Counted from the stretch's first letter, positions 14,737 through 24,552 are shown. The stretch is DNA of 64,000 nt from Bacillus sp. MYb209 (GCF_002975175.1 NZ_PCNZ01000013.1:1-64000), one strand, 5' to 3'. Notes: generated by a model not told the origin, from the sequence alone. A program made the numbers and translations.

Positions 14737-15255
14737 ATGAATAAATTTGTAAATGATAAGTTTTATGAAACGAGAAATAACCTATTAAAGGAGATTAATT
14801 TATTGAGTGATGCTCAATTCAATAGTAAGCCAGATATGAATAAATGGAGTATAGCACAAGTTTGTCATCACTTAGTTTTATTAGATGAGGCAGCTATAAA
14901 AGTTATTTCATTTGGATTAAAAGAGATTAATAGTAGCCAAAAAGAGTGTCAAGAAATTCACTCTATATTGTTAAATAGAACGAAAAAATTTACAGCTCCA
15001 GAAATTCTTGAACCAAGCTTAGAACCATTTGAAGTTCAACAAATGATTGATTTGTTAAACGATTCGAGAAAAAAATTGATGACTTTCCTTAGTACAATAG
15101 AAGATGAATCTATGTTAGCGAAAAAATCAGTGAAGCATCCTGCTCTGGGAGAATTACTTCTTAATCAGTGGATAGAACTGATATATTTGCATGAACAGCG
15201 TCACATAGAACAAATAAAAGAGATAAAACTACTTTTTGAAAATAGTTTGAAATAA
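14737..15255 (+). CDS. DinB-superfamily protein
   Basis: A 172-residue four-helix protein. The metal-ligand pattern of the DinB/YfiT fold is present: NKWSIAQVCHHLVLLDEA (His 45/46) and a later LHEQRHIEQIKEI (about residues 152-158). Members are often divalent-metal-dependent thiol S-transferases, for example bacillithiol users, but this one cannot be assigned. GGTGGAGGGAG lies before the ATG. It appears to be a single-gene unit. Confidence 0.85.
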   Translation: MNKFVNDKFYETRNNLLKEINLLSDAQFNSKPDMNKWSIAQVCHHLVLLDEAAIKVISFGLKEINSSQKECQEIHSILLNRTKKFTAPEILEPSLEPFEVQQMIDLLNDSRKKLMTFLSTIEDESMLAKKSVKHPALGELLLNQWIELIYLHEQRHIEQIKEIKLLFENSLK

Positions 15256-15521
15256 TGAAGTCTTTGCTAAATATATATTTAGGATGTCTTTAATAATCAA
15301 ATCTATATTTTGTAGCAAAAGTAATATCTTTAAAAAAAGATATTACTTATATAAATTATTTACTTAATGCATCGCATAATTTCTATTTGGAAATTTCAGG
15401 ATTCATTTTACTAACTGATTTATAATTACTATAAATTCAGCCAATGGAAGAGAAGAAGGGGGATGGATATTTATATTGGATAGTATAAACCCCTATATTC
15501 TCTGATCAATTTTATTTAATC

Positions 15522-16520
15522 TTACCAACTACCCACTCCAACATCAGCCTTCAACCACTTCACCCAATCCAAATCCTCTACCTTAAGCAAACTCAATGAA
15601 ACACCCTTCATATCTAAAGAAGTTAACAGCGTACCAACCTTTACGAATTTAACTTGTAAGCCTTCCAGCTCGCATAAACGGCGAATGTCGTTTGCGAAAA
15701 TGTATTGTTCCATTAATGGTGTCGCACCGAGTCCATTAATGAGGATGGCGAAGTTGTCGCCTTTTCTCCAGCGATAAATGCTTTTTAGTTTATTCATTAG
15801 TTCGATCGCTAATATTTCAGAAGAGGATAGCGCTTCTTTACGGTAACCTTGTTCACCGTGGATGCCGACTCCGTAAAAGACTTCATCGTCGTTTAATGTG
15901 AATGAAGCTTTTCCTTGGACTGGATCATTCGCAGGTGAAAGGGCGACTCCTAATGTGTGTAAGTTTTCGGTGACAGAACGGCCAAGTGCTGTTAATTCTT
16001 CTAAAGTATGTCCTTCAAGAGCGGCCGCACCAAGTATTTTTTGAACGAAAACAGTGCCAGCGACGCCGCGTCTTCTTTTATTAAAAGAAGCATCATCTTC
16101 AATTGAAACGTCGTCATTTACGATGATGTGGTTAATGTGTCTACCTTCTTCTTTAGCGATTTGTTCTGCCGCTAAAAAGTTCTCTACGTCATCTTTAAAG
16201 TTTTTAATGATGAATAAAATGCTTTTATCCTTGGGCATAAGGCGAGTTGCCGCTTCAATTTGTTCGACTGTAGGCGGAGTGAAAATACTGCCGTTTACTG
16301 CCGCCGTAAGCATTCCTTTTCCTACATAACCAATATCAGCAGGTTCGTGTCCGCTACCACCGCCGCTTATAATGACAACATTTTGCTTCATTTCTGCGAT
16401 ATCTTTTACATAAATGATGTTATTTGTTTCGTCGTAATTTACTTTGTCGTTATGTTCAAAATAAAAGCCATGCAGCATATCTTGAACAATATTTTCTACA
16501 TCATTCATAATCTTTTTCAT
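15522..16520 (-). CDS. dhaQ: DhaQ-like dihydroxyacetone-binding coactivator (DhaK paralogue)
   Basis: A 332-residue protein consisting of one DAK1 domain with ISGGGSGHEPADIGYVGKGM and the Dha-binding histidine in GVGIHGEQG. No DhaL domain follows. It lies 13 bp behind a TetR gene and diverges from a complete dhaKL kinase gene. In Lactococcus lactis the same arrangement dhaS-dhaQ encodes a TetR-type activator and its DhaK-like coactivator, so I read it as DhaQ rather than a kinase subunit. The ATG at 16520 is chosen because AAGGTGG stands 8 bp before it; a GTG at 16532 lacks a site. It could alternatively be a catalytic DhaK lacking its own DhaL. Confidence 0.75.
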   Translation of the reverse strand: MKKIMNDVENIVQDMLHGFYFEHNDKVNYDETNNIIYVKDIAEMKQNVVIISGGGSGHEPADIGYVGKGMLTAAVNGSIFTPPTVEQIEAATRLMPKDKSILFIIKNFKDDVENFLAAEQIAKEEGRHINHIIVNDDVSIEDDASFNKRRRGVAGTVFVQKILGAAALEGHTLEELTALGRSVTENLHTLGVALSPANDPVQGKASFTLNDDEVFYGVGIHGEQGYRKEALSSSEILAIELMNKLKSIYRWRKGDNFAILINGLGATPLMEQYIFANDIRRLCELEGLQVKFVKVGTLLTSLDMKGVSLSLLKVEDLDWVKWLKADVGVGSW

Positions 16521-16533
16521 TGTTCTTGCCACC

Positions 16534-17115
16534 TTATGATTTGTTTGCTGATTGTTCGAGTAAAAGTAATAATTGATTATTTATCATATTCTTCATGAGT
16601 GAAGACATAATGGATGGATCTACTTCGCATTTGCTTTCAATCCAATCTTTTATCGTTCCAACGAAGCCGTGACTATAAAAGGAGGCAATTGTATTTTTTG
16701 TCTCATTCGAAAGGCTGAATCTACAGCTCATGGATAGTTCATCAATAATCTTCATATATAAGTTTTTCGTATGCTCAAATAAATAGTGATTAAATGAGTT
16801 TTGCTCTGTTACTTTAAATGCATTTCGGTAAAACTTTTGATTTTCATAAAAGTAATCAAATAATAAATCGAAAATATTTTCCCATGTTTCATAATCGAGA
16901 AAGTCTATAATGTTTTCCTTCGTTTCTTCTCTATAAATCCAGCTTAATAGTTCGAATTTATCTTTAAAATGATAATAAAAGGTTTGCCTGCGCATTTGAC
17001 AGTGTAACATAATATCGCTTACTGATATTTTATGAAACGATTCCGTTTCCATTAAATGTTTCAATGAGTTAGCGATTATCTTTTTAGAAATTATAGAAGA
17101 GGTCATCTTAATCAT
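16534..17115 (-). CDS. dhaS: TetR-family regulator, DhaS-like activator of dihydroxyacetone kinase
   Basis: A 193-residue TetR protein. Residues 1-50 hold the helix-turn-helix (ISVSDIMLHCQMRRQTFYYH followed by FKDKFELLSWI), and the long helical C-terminal half is the dimer and partner domain. Together with the following dhaQ gene it matches the L. lactis DhaS-DhaQ pair, where DhaQ loaded with dihydroxyacetone turns DhaS into an activator. A matching operator lies in the divergent promoter region. Confidence 0.82.
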   Translation of the reverse strand: MIKMTSSIISKKIIANSLKHLMETESFHKISVSDIMLHCQMRRQTFYYHFKDKFELLSWIYREETKENIIDFLDYETWENIFDLLFDYFYENQKFYRNAFKVTEQNSFNHYLFEHTKNLYMKIIDELSMSCRFSLSNETKNTIASFYSHGFVGTIKDWIESKCEVDPSIMSSLMKNMINNQLLLLLEQSANKS

Positions 17116-17168
17116 CCCTAGAATGTAGTAATATGAAAATCCTATCTACAAATGAAAGAAGTGTCTTT

Positions 17169-17190
17169 AGACAAATTGCCCATTTTGTCC
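17169..17190. promoter_or_regulatory. DhaS-type operator
   Basis: On the minus strand the bases read GGACAAAA-N6-ATTTGTCT. The L. lactis DhaS site, as I remember it, is GGACACAT-N6-ATTTGTCC, so spacing and right half agree closely. It lies 53 bp from the dhaS start and 93 bp from the dhaKL start. Confidence 0.7.
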
Positions 17191-17197
17191 GTTTACT

Positions 17198-17211
17198 ATA
17201 AAACGCTTTCA
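17198..17211. promoter_or_regulatory. Imperfect cre (CcpA) site
   Basis: The minus strand TGAAAGCGTTTTAT agrees with cre TGWAANCGNTNWCA at 12 of 14 positions (last two differ). Catabolite repression of a glycerol/dihydroxyacetone gene would be expected. Confidence 0.5.
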
Positions 17212-17283
17212 TTTTAACATGAGTAGTAAGAAGAAGATTTCAAATATATCACAATATATTAAAGGAATTGAGGGAAAATCACA

Positions 17284-19035
17284 ATGAAAAAGATTATAAA
17301 TAAACCTGAAACATTAGTAATGGAGATGTGCAACGGAATGGTTATGGCTCATCCAGAACTTGAGTTTTTGAAAAAATATAAAGTCATTAAGAAGAAAGAA
17401 ATGAATGAAAATAAAGTGACGTTAATTAGCGGCGGCGGTAGTGGTCATGAGCCAGCGCATGCAGGGCTAGTCGGAAAAGGGATGTTAGATGCAGCAGTGT
17501 GCGGAGATGTGTTTGCTTCTCCTTCACAAATTCAGGTATATCAAGCAATTAAAGAGACAGCTAGTAAAAAAGGAACGTTATTAATTATTAAAAATTACAG
17601 CGGCGATATTATGAATTTCAAAAATGGTTCGCATTTAGCGACTGAAGATGGAATTGAAGTCGACTACGTAAAAGTGGACGATGATATTGCGGTAGAAGAT
17701 AGTCTTTATACAGTAGGACGCCGCGGCGTTGCGGGAGTTATTTTAGTTCATAAAATTGCCGGCGCAGCAGCGGAAGCAGGTATGGATTTAGGAGCGGTGA
17801 AAGCCGCCTCGGAAAAAGCAGCGGCTAACGTGCGTACGATCGGTTTAGCACTAACTTCTTGTACAGTTCCAGCGAGTGGATCACCTACTTTCACACTTGC
17901 TGAAGATGAAATGGAATACGGCGTTGGTATTCACGGTGAACCAGGAATTAAACGTGAAAAAACGATGTCAGCTGATGAATTAGCTAACCGTATGACAAAT
18001 GATCTAATGAAAGATTTAGGAGTAAAAGATGGCGAGGAAATCGCGCTTCTTGTAAATGGTTTTGGCGGCACACCACTGCAAGAACTTTACTTATTTAATA
18101 ACGCAGTTACGAGAGAATTAGCTGCTAGAAACATTAAAATAAATAGAGTATTCGTCGGTAACTATATGACGAGTATCGACATGGCAGGTATGTCTTTAAC
18201 AGTGATGAAGTTAGATGACGAGCTAAAAACATTACTATCGAAAGAGTGTAATACACCTGCGTTTAAAGTAGATGGACCAGTTGAAAGTGTAGAGTACGTG
18301 AATGTGCTTGAAGATGTAGAAGAGAAAGAAGTTTCATTTGAACTAGAAACAGCGGAAGAGCACGCTGTTATTAAAGATAATGTCATTACATTAAACAACA
18401 TGATTTATCTCGTTGATAAAATGAGTGACATCATTATTAAAAACGAAGTACCGTTTTGTGAGTTAGATACGCATGCAGGTGACGGCGACTTCGGAATGAG
18501 TGTTGCGAAAGGGTTTAAGCAATTAAAACGTGAGTGGCATTCTATTTTAGAACAAGAGAATGTAACGATTGAATCATTCCTTGACAGTTGTTCAATGATT
18601 ATTATGGAACATTGCGGCGGCGCTTCAGGTCCAATTTGGGGCGGAGCATTCCGCGCAGCTAGTAAAGCGGCAGGCGAAAAATGTGAGCTAACAGCCAAAG
18701 AGTTCGCTGAAATGTTACAAGCGGCACTTCACGGCATACAGTCTATCGGTGAAAGATCATTCGGTAGAGGAGCGGTAGTTGGTGATAAAACGCTTGTTGA
18801 TGCACTTGCACCTTGTGTAGATTCATGGATTGACAGTGCTTCAAACGAAGTAGATGTGAAAACTGCCTTTGAAAAAGGAGCAGAAGCAGCGGTTAAAGGC
18901 GCAGAGTATACGAAAGAAATCGTCGCTCGCATGGGCCGCGCCGGTACAGTTGGTGAAAGAAGTTTAGGATATCCGGATGCAGGTGCACATGCGCTTGGGG
19001 TTATCTTTACGGAGATTGCGGGTAGTTTAAAATAG
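17284..19035 (+). CDS. dhaK: ATP-dependent dihydroxyacetone kinase, DhaK-DhaL fusion
   Basis: A 583-residue cytoplasmic kinase that phosphorylates dihydroxyacetone. Residues 1 to about 330 form the DAK1 substrate domain with ISGGGSGHEPAHAGLVGKGM and the covalent Dha-binding histidine in GVGIHGEPG; residues from about 365 form the DAK2 (DhaL) nucleotide domain with DTHAGDGDFGMSV for magnesium, GGASGPIWGG and GERSLGYPDAGA. Fusion of both domains is the ATP-using form (as in Citrobacter), not the PTS-driven DhaKLM. No DhaM gene is nearby. It diverges from dhaS-dhaQ across an operator and a cre-like site and ends at a strong terminator. Confidence 0.92.
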   Translation: MKKIINKPETLVMEMCNGMVMAHPELEFLKKYKVIKKKEMNENKVTLISGGGSGHEPAHAGLVGKGMLDAAVCGDVFASPSQIQVYQAIKETASKKGTLLIIKNYSGDIMNFKNGSHLATEDGIEVDYVKVDDDIAVEDSLYTVGRRGVAGVILVHKIAGAAAEAGMDLGAVKAASEKAAANVRTIGLALTSCTVPASGSPTFTLAEDEMEYGVGIHGEPGIKREKTMSADELANRMTNDLMKDLGVKDGEEIALLVNGFGGTPLQELYLFNNAVTRELAARNIKINRVFVGNYMTSIDMAGMSLTVMKLDDELKTLLSKECNTPAFKVDGPVESVEYVNVLEDVEEKEVSFELETAEEHAVIKDNVITLNNMIYLVDKMSDIIIKNEVPFCELDTHAGDGDFGMSVAKGFKQLKREWHSILEQENVTIESFLDSCSMIIMEHCGGASGPIWGGAFRAASKAAGEKCELTAKEFAEMLQAALHGIQSIGERSFGRGAVVGDKTLVDALAPCVDSWIDSASNEVDVKTAFEKGAEAAVKGAEYTKEIVARMGRAGTVGERSLGYPDAGAHALGVIFTEIAGSLK

Positions 19036-19040
19036 TAAAT

Positions 19041-19080
19041 AGAAGATCCCCTCTGCCTTAAGGTGGAGGGGATCTTCTAA
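19041..19080 (+). terminator. Terminator of dhaKL
   Basis: AGAAGATCCCCTC/GAGGGGATCTTCT, perfect 13-bp arms, 6 bp past the stop codon. Confidence 0.85.
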
Positions 19081-19100
19081 TATAGTTGAATGATATATTA

Positions 19101-19187
19101 ATGTGGTTTAGAAGCAAATCAATTACTTTAGTTGCAAATGATTTCGGTGCAGAGTTCAAGGTTAAATGGGCTGAAGTTAATAAGTAG
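19101..19187 (+). pseudogene. Short frame, possibly a remnant of an HPr-like protein
   Basis: An ATG-TAG frame of 28 residues with no ribosome site reads SITLVANDFGAEFKVKWAEV, which vaguely resembles the strand-helix around residues 25-45 of HPr proteins. This is weak; it could be chance. It lies between two terminators behind dhaKL, where a DhaM/HPr-like gene would be plausible. Confidence 0.25.
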
Positions 19188-19206
19188 TCTGCTATATGTT
19201 GTTTAA

Positions 19207-19240
19207 GAAAGGGCACTCCATTGAGGGAGTGCCCTTTTCG
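19207..19240. terminator. Bidirectional terminator facing phr
   Basis: AAAGGGCACTCC/GGAGTGCCCTTT, a 12-bp stem. On the minus strand it ends the rap-phr operon. Confidence 0.85.
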
Positions 19241-19276
19241 TAATTAATGATGTTAACGGATAAAAAACTCTTTGTA

Positions 19277-19435
19277 TTACCAGGAGTCACCGTGGCTGGA
19301 TTGCATGTACATAATTGTACTAGATTTAGTCGAATCAACTTGTTCCTTAGATTCTGATTGTGAAGGTGATGCTAATCCTATAGATAAAGCAGCTGAAAGG
19401 GTTAAACCTAAAATCGTTCCGAAAATTTTCTTCAT
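19277..19435 (-). CDS. phr: Phr signalling-peptide precursor, cassette 1
   Basis: A 52-residue pre-pro-peptide that is too short for usual gene calls. It has a Lys start, the signal segment IFGTILGLTLSAALSIGLAS, an Asp/Ser/Glu linker and the C-terminus MQSSHGDSW. In Rap-Phr systems the precursor is exported, cut, and a C-terminal penta- to heptapeptide is re-imported by Opp to inhibit the partner Rap; SHGDSW or a part of it is the candidate here. Its ATG shares one base with the TAA of rap (TAATG), typical of rap-phr pairs. Confidence 0.88.
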   Translation of the reverse strand: MKKIFGTILGLTLSAALSIGLASPSQSESKEQVDSTKSSTIMYMQSSHGDSW

Positions 19436-20529
19436 TATTTTAACGCTCCTTTTTCGAAAGTTTTTTCTTTAGCTTGATGACTAAGATAAAAGTATTTACT
19501 AGCAGTTAAGTCGTTACTTTCTTCGTAAAACTTAACTGCTAGTTTTTCAGTGTATTCTTGTGTGTAATTATAGAGTTGTTGTGTGTCGAAAAATGAGATA
19601 GCTTCCAAAGATAATTCTTCGAGAATAACAGCTGAAACACCTTTATTCATACAATCTAAAAGTTTGAAATGATATAGGTATTCTTTGTTGTCTAGCTTCT
19701 CACAAATTGCTAATCCTCGTTCGATTAACTCGGCAGACTGTTCAAGTTCACCAATCTTTAAATGCTCTCTAGCTTTAAGGAAGATGGCCCTAAAATGCTC
19801 TGGAGTTTTAGTTGTTACTTCTGATAAGTGTCGAATTGCTAAAGTGGATAAGTTTTGGCTACTATATAAAAACCCTAAATTATTGCGGACTCTTAATATT
19901 AGGGAATCCTCATTATTTTTACGTAAAATATCTATTGCAGAATTAAATTTTTCTTCTGCCACAGGGAATTGTCTTATATCAATACATGCTAAACCGTATA
20001 AGTTCTCACAAGCGGCAACATTATTTTCATAACCATTATGTTTAGAGAAAATCTCTTTAGCTTTAGTCACATGTTGAATTGCTAATAGAGGTTGATAGGT
20101 ATGAAGATAGAAGTTAGCAAAACGATAGCTAAATTCGGCTATTTCAAGATCGTCATGAATATGTTGTAATAGCGTTTCGGCTTTTTCGTAGTATTCCCAG
20201 GCTTCATTGTTGTTTGAAATTAGTGTAGTGTGAATTCCTTTGAAAAAGTGATAATAATAAGACAACGATTCATTTTTTGGTATATCCAGTGAATCAATTG
20301 CCTGGAAGCTTGTTGGTGTGATGCTTAAATGATCAAGCAGAACTTTAAAGCGAAAAGTAAGAAGTGAGTAATGGAATAGTAAATTTGAATCTTCATTAAT
20401 ACTATTTATGTATTTATCAATCTCGTCTTTTAAGTGCTGTGCTTCCTTTAGATGCTGGGCACGTATCTCTTGATACCAGGTATTTAGCAGTTGTGTAATT
20501 TTATCGCCAATTTTAAGCTGGTTTACCAT
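19435..20529 (-). CDS. rap: Rap-family response-regulator phosphatase/inhibitor, cassette 1
   Basis: A 364-residue all-helical protein: an N-terminal three-helix bundle (residues 1-70, HYSLLTFRFKVLLDHL) and a TPR array that binds the Phr peptide, ending EKGALK. I choose ATG 20529 because GGGGAG precedes it. From my memory of RapH, the catalytic Gln47 aligns to Ser in NEDSNLLFHYSL, while Glu45 is kept. If correct this Rap may not dephosphorylate Spo0F and might instead block a response regulator by binding. It is paired with the overlapping phr gene. Confidence 0.88.
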   Translation of the reverse strand: MVNQLKIGDKITQLLNTWYQEIRAQHLKEAQHLKDEIDKYINSINEDSNLLFHYSLLTFRFKVLLDHLSITPTSFQAIDSLDIPKNESLSYYYHFFKGIHTTLISNNNEAWEYYEKAETLLQHIHDDLEIAEFSYRFANFYLHTYQPLLAIQHVTKAKEIFSKHNGYENNVAACENLYGLACIDIRQFPVAEEKFNSAIDILRKNNEDSLILRVRNNLGFLYSSQNLSTLAIRHLSEVTTKTPEHFRAIFLKAREHLKIGELEQSAELIERGLAICEKLDNKEYLYHFKLLDCMNKGVSAVILEELSLEAISFFDTQQLYNYTQEYTEKLAVKFYEESNDLTASKYFYLSHQAKEKTFEKGALK

Positions 20530-20724
20530 GATTCTCCCCGCTGTCAACTGTATTTTATTTATATATGAGTATGTATATACTAGCAAGAAAAATGGGGTAG
20601 TAGAGCTTTGTTTTGAAAGGAAAATGTTTTTCAACAATTTTCAGATAATTTAAAAGTGATTAGAATACAATAAAAAGGAATCTAATTGGATTCACTAGGG
20701 CATATATTATTTAATGAGTTTTAT

Positions 20725-20982
20725 TTAAATAAAACCTTTAATGAATGTAGTAATATCAGTAGAATATAAGGTCATAATTACAACGACTATATACATAGCT
20801 AATAGAGATTTGGCATTTTTTTGTTCTTTTACTTGATTCTTATTAAGAGTCATTAGGTAAAGGAAAGTGAGTGCAGTTCCAATAACGGTACATGCTAGTA
20901 ATATTTTTGGGAATAGATCCGCCTGTTCTGATGCAACACGTATTAAAGTATTAACATCGATTCTGAATGCTACAAGTGGTAC
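20725..20982 (-). pseudogene. Remnant of a membrane protein
   Basis: The minus-strand frame is open from 20982 to TAA at 20725 and encodes FPKILLACTVIGTALTFLYL and, after an NKNQVKEQKNAK loop, LLAMYIVVVIMTLYS, i.e. two plausible membrane helices, ending FIKGFI. There is no start codon or ribosome site, and the frame is closed upstream, so only the C-terminal part of a gene seems to survive. Family not recognised. Confidence 0.45.
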
Positions 20983-21003
20983 CTATGTTAAATATGGGAT
21001 GAA

Positions 21004-21160
21004 TAGTAGTAATCAAGAAGTGTTTTTTTCGTATTTTCTTCATAAGGATTGTGTCCTTTCGTTGGTAAATTATTCGCTTTTACATAAAACGTATTAGATA
21101 GTATAGCGAAGTGGGTATATTGTGCTACAGAATATTTGTGTCCTCTTTAGTTCGAGTTAT
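21004..21160. other. Gene-free stretch between the membrane-protein remnant and the inhA leader
   Basis: Nothing coding is supported here; together with the remnant at 20725-20982 this looks like decayed sequence. Confidence 0.45.
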
Positions 21161-21200
21161 AAATGGATTGTAAGGGTAGGATCTTACAATCCATTTTTTT
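21161..21200 (+). terminator. Strong hairpin with T-run upstream of inhA
   Basis: AAATGGATTGTAAG/CTTACAATCCATTT, 14-bp perfect arms, followed by TTTT. It may be the terminator of a lost plus-strand gene and now insulates inhA. Confidence 0.7.
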
Positions 21201-21379
21201 ATGATTTCCTATAAATCTTCTTAATTATAGTCAGATGTAATTAGCATTAAGTATATTGTAAAATCTTGATTGGAATAACTATAAATTCCCAACTGTCTTC
21301 CTTTTAATTTTGCTATCCTACGCATTCCCACCCTGCACGAAAAAATATTTCTCAACATTTTATCTATTGAAAAATATTG

Positions 21380-21403
21380 AATATTCTTATTATAAAGAAT
21401 ATT
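21380..21403. promoter_or_regulatory. Inverted repeat AATATTCTT-N6-AAGAATATT before inhA
   Basis: Nine-bp perfect arms 54-78 bp before the TTG start. A possible regulator site; no PlcR-box-like TATGnA-N4-TnCATA was seen near it. Confidence 0.4.
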
Positions 21404-21457
21404 ATATTGCTATCGGCAAAAAAAACGATAATTCGCAGACACTGGGGAGGAAATGCA

Positions 21458-23842
21458 TTGAAAAAGAATAAGAAGTTAAAACCATTATCAGTTTTAGCAA
21501 CAGCCGCAGTACTAAGTAGTAGTTTTGCTTTTGGAAGTCATGCAGCGTATGCTGATGCGCCATCATCTCTACCAATAGATGAGCATTTAATACCGGAGGA
21601 GCGTTTGGCAGAAGCGCTAAAACAACGGGGCGTAATTGATCAATCTGCATCACAAGCTGAGACGTCAAAGGCTGTCGAAAAATATGTTGAGAAAAAGAAA
21701 GGGGAAAACCCTGGGAAAGAAATCATTAAAGAAGATAGTCTTACGCAAGAGGCTTCTGATTTTATGAAAAAAGTAAAAGATGCAAAAATGAAGGAAAATG
21801 AACAGGCGCAGCAGCCGGCAGTAGGGCCAGTAGCTGGACAAGATGCAGGATTGAATTCTAGTAAATTAAATGGAAAAGTACCTACTGCACCAGCGAAGCA
21901 AGAAGAGTACAACGGAGCTGTTCGAAAAGATAAAGTACTTGTTTTACTCGTAGAATTTAGCGATTTTAAGCATAACAATATTGATCAAGAGCCAGGATAC
22001 ATGTATTCTAAGGACTTTAATCGTGAACATTATCAAAAAATGTTATTTGGTGATGAACCATTTACGTTATTTGATGGATCGAAAATTAATACATTTAAAC
22101 AATATTATGAAGAACAATCTGGTGGCAGCTACACAGTTGATGGAACTGTAACGGAATGGCTTACTGTTCCAGGGAAAGCTTCAGATTACGGTTCGGATGC
22201 GGGCACTGGACATGATAACAAAGGTCCTTTAGGGCCACGTGATCTTGTGAAAGAAGCATTAAAAGCAGCGGTAGCAAAAGGAATCAACTTAGCTGATTAT
22301 GACCAATTTGATCAATACGATCAAAATGGTGATGGAAATAAAAACGAGCCAGATGGCATTATTGATCATTTAATGGTTGTACATGCTGGCGTTGGTCAAG
22401 AAGCTGGCGGCGGTAAATTGAAAGATGATGCAATTTGGTCTCATCGTTCAAAACTTGGGTCAAAACCATATGCGATTGATGGCACAAAATCTTCTGTTTC
22501 AAATTGGGGCGGAAAGATGGCTGCATACGATTATACAATCGAGCCTGAAGATGGAGCGGTTGGTGTGTTTGCGCATGAGTATGGTCATGATTTAGGATTA
22601 CCAGATGAGTACGATACGAAGTACTCAGGACAAGGTGAACCTGTTGAGTCATGGTCTATTATGAGCGGCGGCAGCTGGGCTGGAAAAATTGCAGGAACAG
22701 AGCCAACAAGTTTCTCACCACAAAATAAAGAGTTTTTCCAAAAGAATATGAAGGGCAATTGGGCGAATATCGTTGAGGTAGATTACGATAAACTTCGCAC
22801 GGGAGTCGGTGTTGCAACATATTTAGATCAAAGTGTTACAAAATCAAAACGACCAGGAATCGTTCGTGTTAACTTGCCAGACAAAGATATCAAAAATATC
22901 GAATCGGCATTTGGTAAGAAGTTTTATTACAGCACAAAAGGAAATGACATTCATACAACACTTGAAACACCAGTATTTGACTTAACAAATGCAAAAGATG
23001 CTAAGTTCGATTATAAGGCATTCTACGAACTTGAAGCGAAGTATGATTTCCTTGATGTAAATGCAATTACAGAAGATGGAACGAAGGTACGTATTGATAG
23101 AATGGGCGAAAAAGATGTAAAAGGCGGCGCGGATACAACTGATGGTAAGTGGGTTGATAAATCATATGATTTAAGCCAATTCAAAGGGAAAAAAGTAAAA
23201 CTGCAATTTGAGTATTTAACAGATATTGCAGTAGCTTATAAAGGATTTGCGTTAGATAATGCAGCATTAACTGTAGATGGCAAAGTTGTTTTCTCGGATG
23301 ATGCAGAAGGCCAGCCAGCAATGACATTAAAAGGATTTACTGTATCTAACGGATTGGAACAGAAAAAAAATAACTACTATGTAGAGTGGAGAAATTACGC
23401 TGGTTCTGACACGGCGTTACAACATGCGCGTGGCCCAGTGTTTAATACAGGAATGGTTGTATGGTATGCGGATCAAAGCTTTACAGATAACTGGGTAGGC
23501 GTTCATCCAGGTGAAGGATTCTTAGGAGTAGTAGATTCTCATCCAGAGGCAATCGTAGGTACATTAAACGGACAACCGACTGTGAAGAGCAGTACGCGTT
23601 ATCAAATTGCCGATGCGGCATTCTCATTTGATCAAGCGCCAGCATGGAGAGTAGATTCGCCAACTCGCGGTATCTTTGACTATAAAGGATTACCAGGAGT
23701 TGCAAAATTTGATGATTCTAAGCAGTACATCAACAGCGCCATTCCAGATGCAGGACGTAAGTTGCCGAAACTAGGATTGAAGTTTGAAGTAGTAGGTCAA
23801 GCTGACGACAAGTCTGCAGGTGCAGTTTGGATTCATCGATAG
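21458..23842 (+). CDS. inhA: InhA-family immune inhibitor A, secreted M6 zinc metalloprotease
   Basis: A 794-residue protein. A signal peptide ends at about residue 32 (AYA|D), followed by a charged propeptide with [17 protein letters not shown]. The catalytic domain has [12 protein letters not shown] at about residue 373 (HExxHxxGxxD zinc ligands) and MSGGSWAGK as the Met-turn region, then C-terminal beta domains. Such proteases cleave host defence and matrix proteins. Start is TTG at 21458, with GGGGAGG 7 bp upstream; an ATG at 21377 would add a segment without a site. The signal peptide differs from that of InhA1 as I remember it, so InhA2 or InhA3 is more likely; I cannot decide. Confidence 0.93.
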   Translation: MKKNKKLKPLSVLATAAVLSSSFAFGSHAAYADAPSSLPIDEHLIPEERLAEALKQRGVIDQSASQAETSKAVEKYVEKKKGENPGKEIIKEDSLTQEASDFMKKVKDAKMKENEQAQQPAVGPVAGQDAGLNSSKLNGKVPTAPAKQEEYNGAVRKDKVLVLLVEFSDFKHNNIDQEPGYMYSKDFNREHYQKMLFGDEPFTLFDGSKINTFKQYYEEQSGGSYTVDGTVTEWLTVPGKASDYGSDAGTGHDNKGPLGPRDLVKEALKAAVAKGINLADYDQFDQYDQNGDGNKNEPDGIIDHLMVVHAGVGQEAGGGKLKDDAIWSHRSKLGSKPYAIDGTKSSVSNWGGKMAAYDYTIEPEDGAVGVFAHEYGHDLGLPDEYDTKYSGQGEPVESWSIMSGGSWAGKIAGTEPTSFSPQNKEFFQKNMKGNWANIVEVDYDKLRTGVGVATYLDQSVTKSKRPGIVRVNLPDKDIKNIESAFGKKFYYSTKGNDIHTTLETPVFDLTNAKDAKFDYKAFYELEAKYDFLDVNAITEDGTKVRIDRMGEKDVKGGADTTDGKWVDKSYDLSQFKGKKVKLQFEYLTDIAVAYKGFALDNAALTVDGKVVFSDDAEGQPAMTLKGFTVSNGLEQKKNNYYVEWRNYAGSDTALQHARGPVFNTGMVVWYADQSFTDNWVGVHPGEGFLGVVDSHPEAIVGTLNGQPTVKSSTRYQIADAAFSFDQAPAWRVDSPTRGIFDYKGLPGVAKFDDSKQYINSAIPDAGRKLPKLGLKFEVVGQADDKSAGAVWIHR

Positions 23843-23861
23843 AATAAGGTGAAACTATGAG

Positions 23862-23904
23862 GAGCTGTCCATAAGTTGGTGAAACCGACTTATGGACAGC
23901 TCTC
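23862..23904 (+). terminator. Terminator of inhA
   Basis: GAGCTGTCCATAAGT/ACTTATGGACAGCTC, 15-bp perfect arms, 19 bp after the stop codon. Confidence 0.85.
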
Positions 23905-24021
23905 TTCTTATTGTAGAAACGGGGCAGTTTAGTTTAGGAACCAGTTCATTGGAAAGCAATACTTTGAAAGTGAAAGAGACTATAGTAAAAAATATATAGA
24001 CTATCGAATATGGAAATGGAA

Positions 24022-24552
24022 TTAAAACTCTATACTTTCGGAATTTTTTACGCAAGCAAACCATTGACCTATTATCTCGTTATGATGCTTAATAATTTGA
24101 GACGCCGATAATACTGTAGAATTATATGTACTATGTCCATTCTTTACAAGAGTAACGTCATATCCTAAGCTGTATGCACGCCGGCATGTTGCATCTATGC
24201 AAATTTCAGATTGAATTCCTGCTATAACAACTCGGTTTATATTTCTCATTTCCAGCTCTTGTTGAAGACTCGTTTTATGAAAAGAATCCGGATGATTCTT
24301 TTCAAGAACGACATCTTCTGTTGCTGGAGCAATTGATTTATGAATTTCCCATCCAGGTGTCCCTTGTCTAAGCGAGGAACCAGACTTCCCGTTAAACTTC
24401 ATATAAAAAATAGGGGCTGAAGCAGAACGGGCTTTAGAAATCAATAATTGAATAACTCTTAATAATTCCATTCCATTATATAGGACTTTTCTCTCTTCAA
24501 ATGAACCTACCTGTACATCAACAATAAGGAATGCTGTACAGCTTTTCATCAT
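24022..24552 (-). CDS. Isochorismatase-family cysteine hydrolase
   Basis: A 176-residue cytoplasmic hydrolase. Catalytic triad candidates are Asp in AFLIVDVQVGSF, Lys in VLEKNHPDSF and Cys in GIQSEICIDATCR. Close relatives include nicotinamidases and YcaC-like amidases of unknown substrate; the metal-binding DxHxxxH of nicotinamidase is not evident. AGGAGGG stands just before tandem ATGATG at 24552/24549. Single-gene unit. Confidence 0.88.
   Translation of the reverse strand: MMKSCTAFLIVDVQVGSFEERKVLYNGMELLRVIQLLISKARSASAPIFYMKFNGKSGSSLRQGTPGWEIHKSIAPATEDVVLEKNHPDSFHKTSLQQELEMRNINRVVIAGIQSEICIDATCRRAYSLGYDVTLVKNGHSTYNSTVLSASQIIKHHNEIIGQWFACVKNSESIEF

Noticed and set aside
21240-21457. PlcR box upstream of the inhA-family gene
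   Set aside because: No TATGnA-N4-TnCATA sequence found on reading; only an AATATTCTT/AAGAATATT inverted repeat is present.
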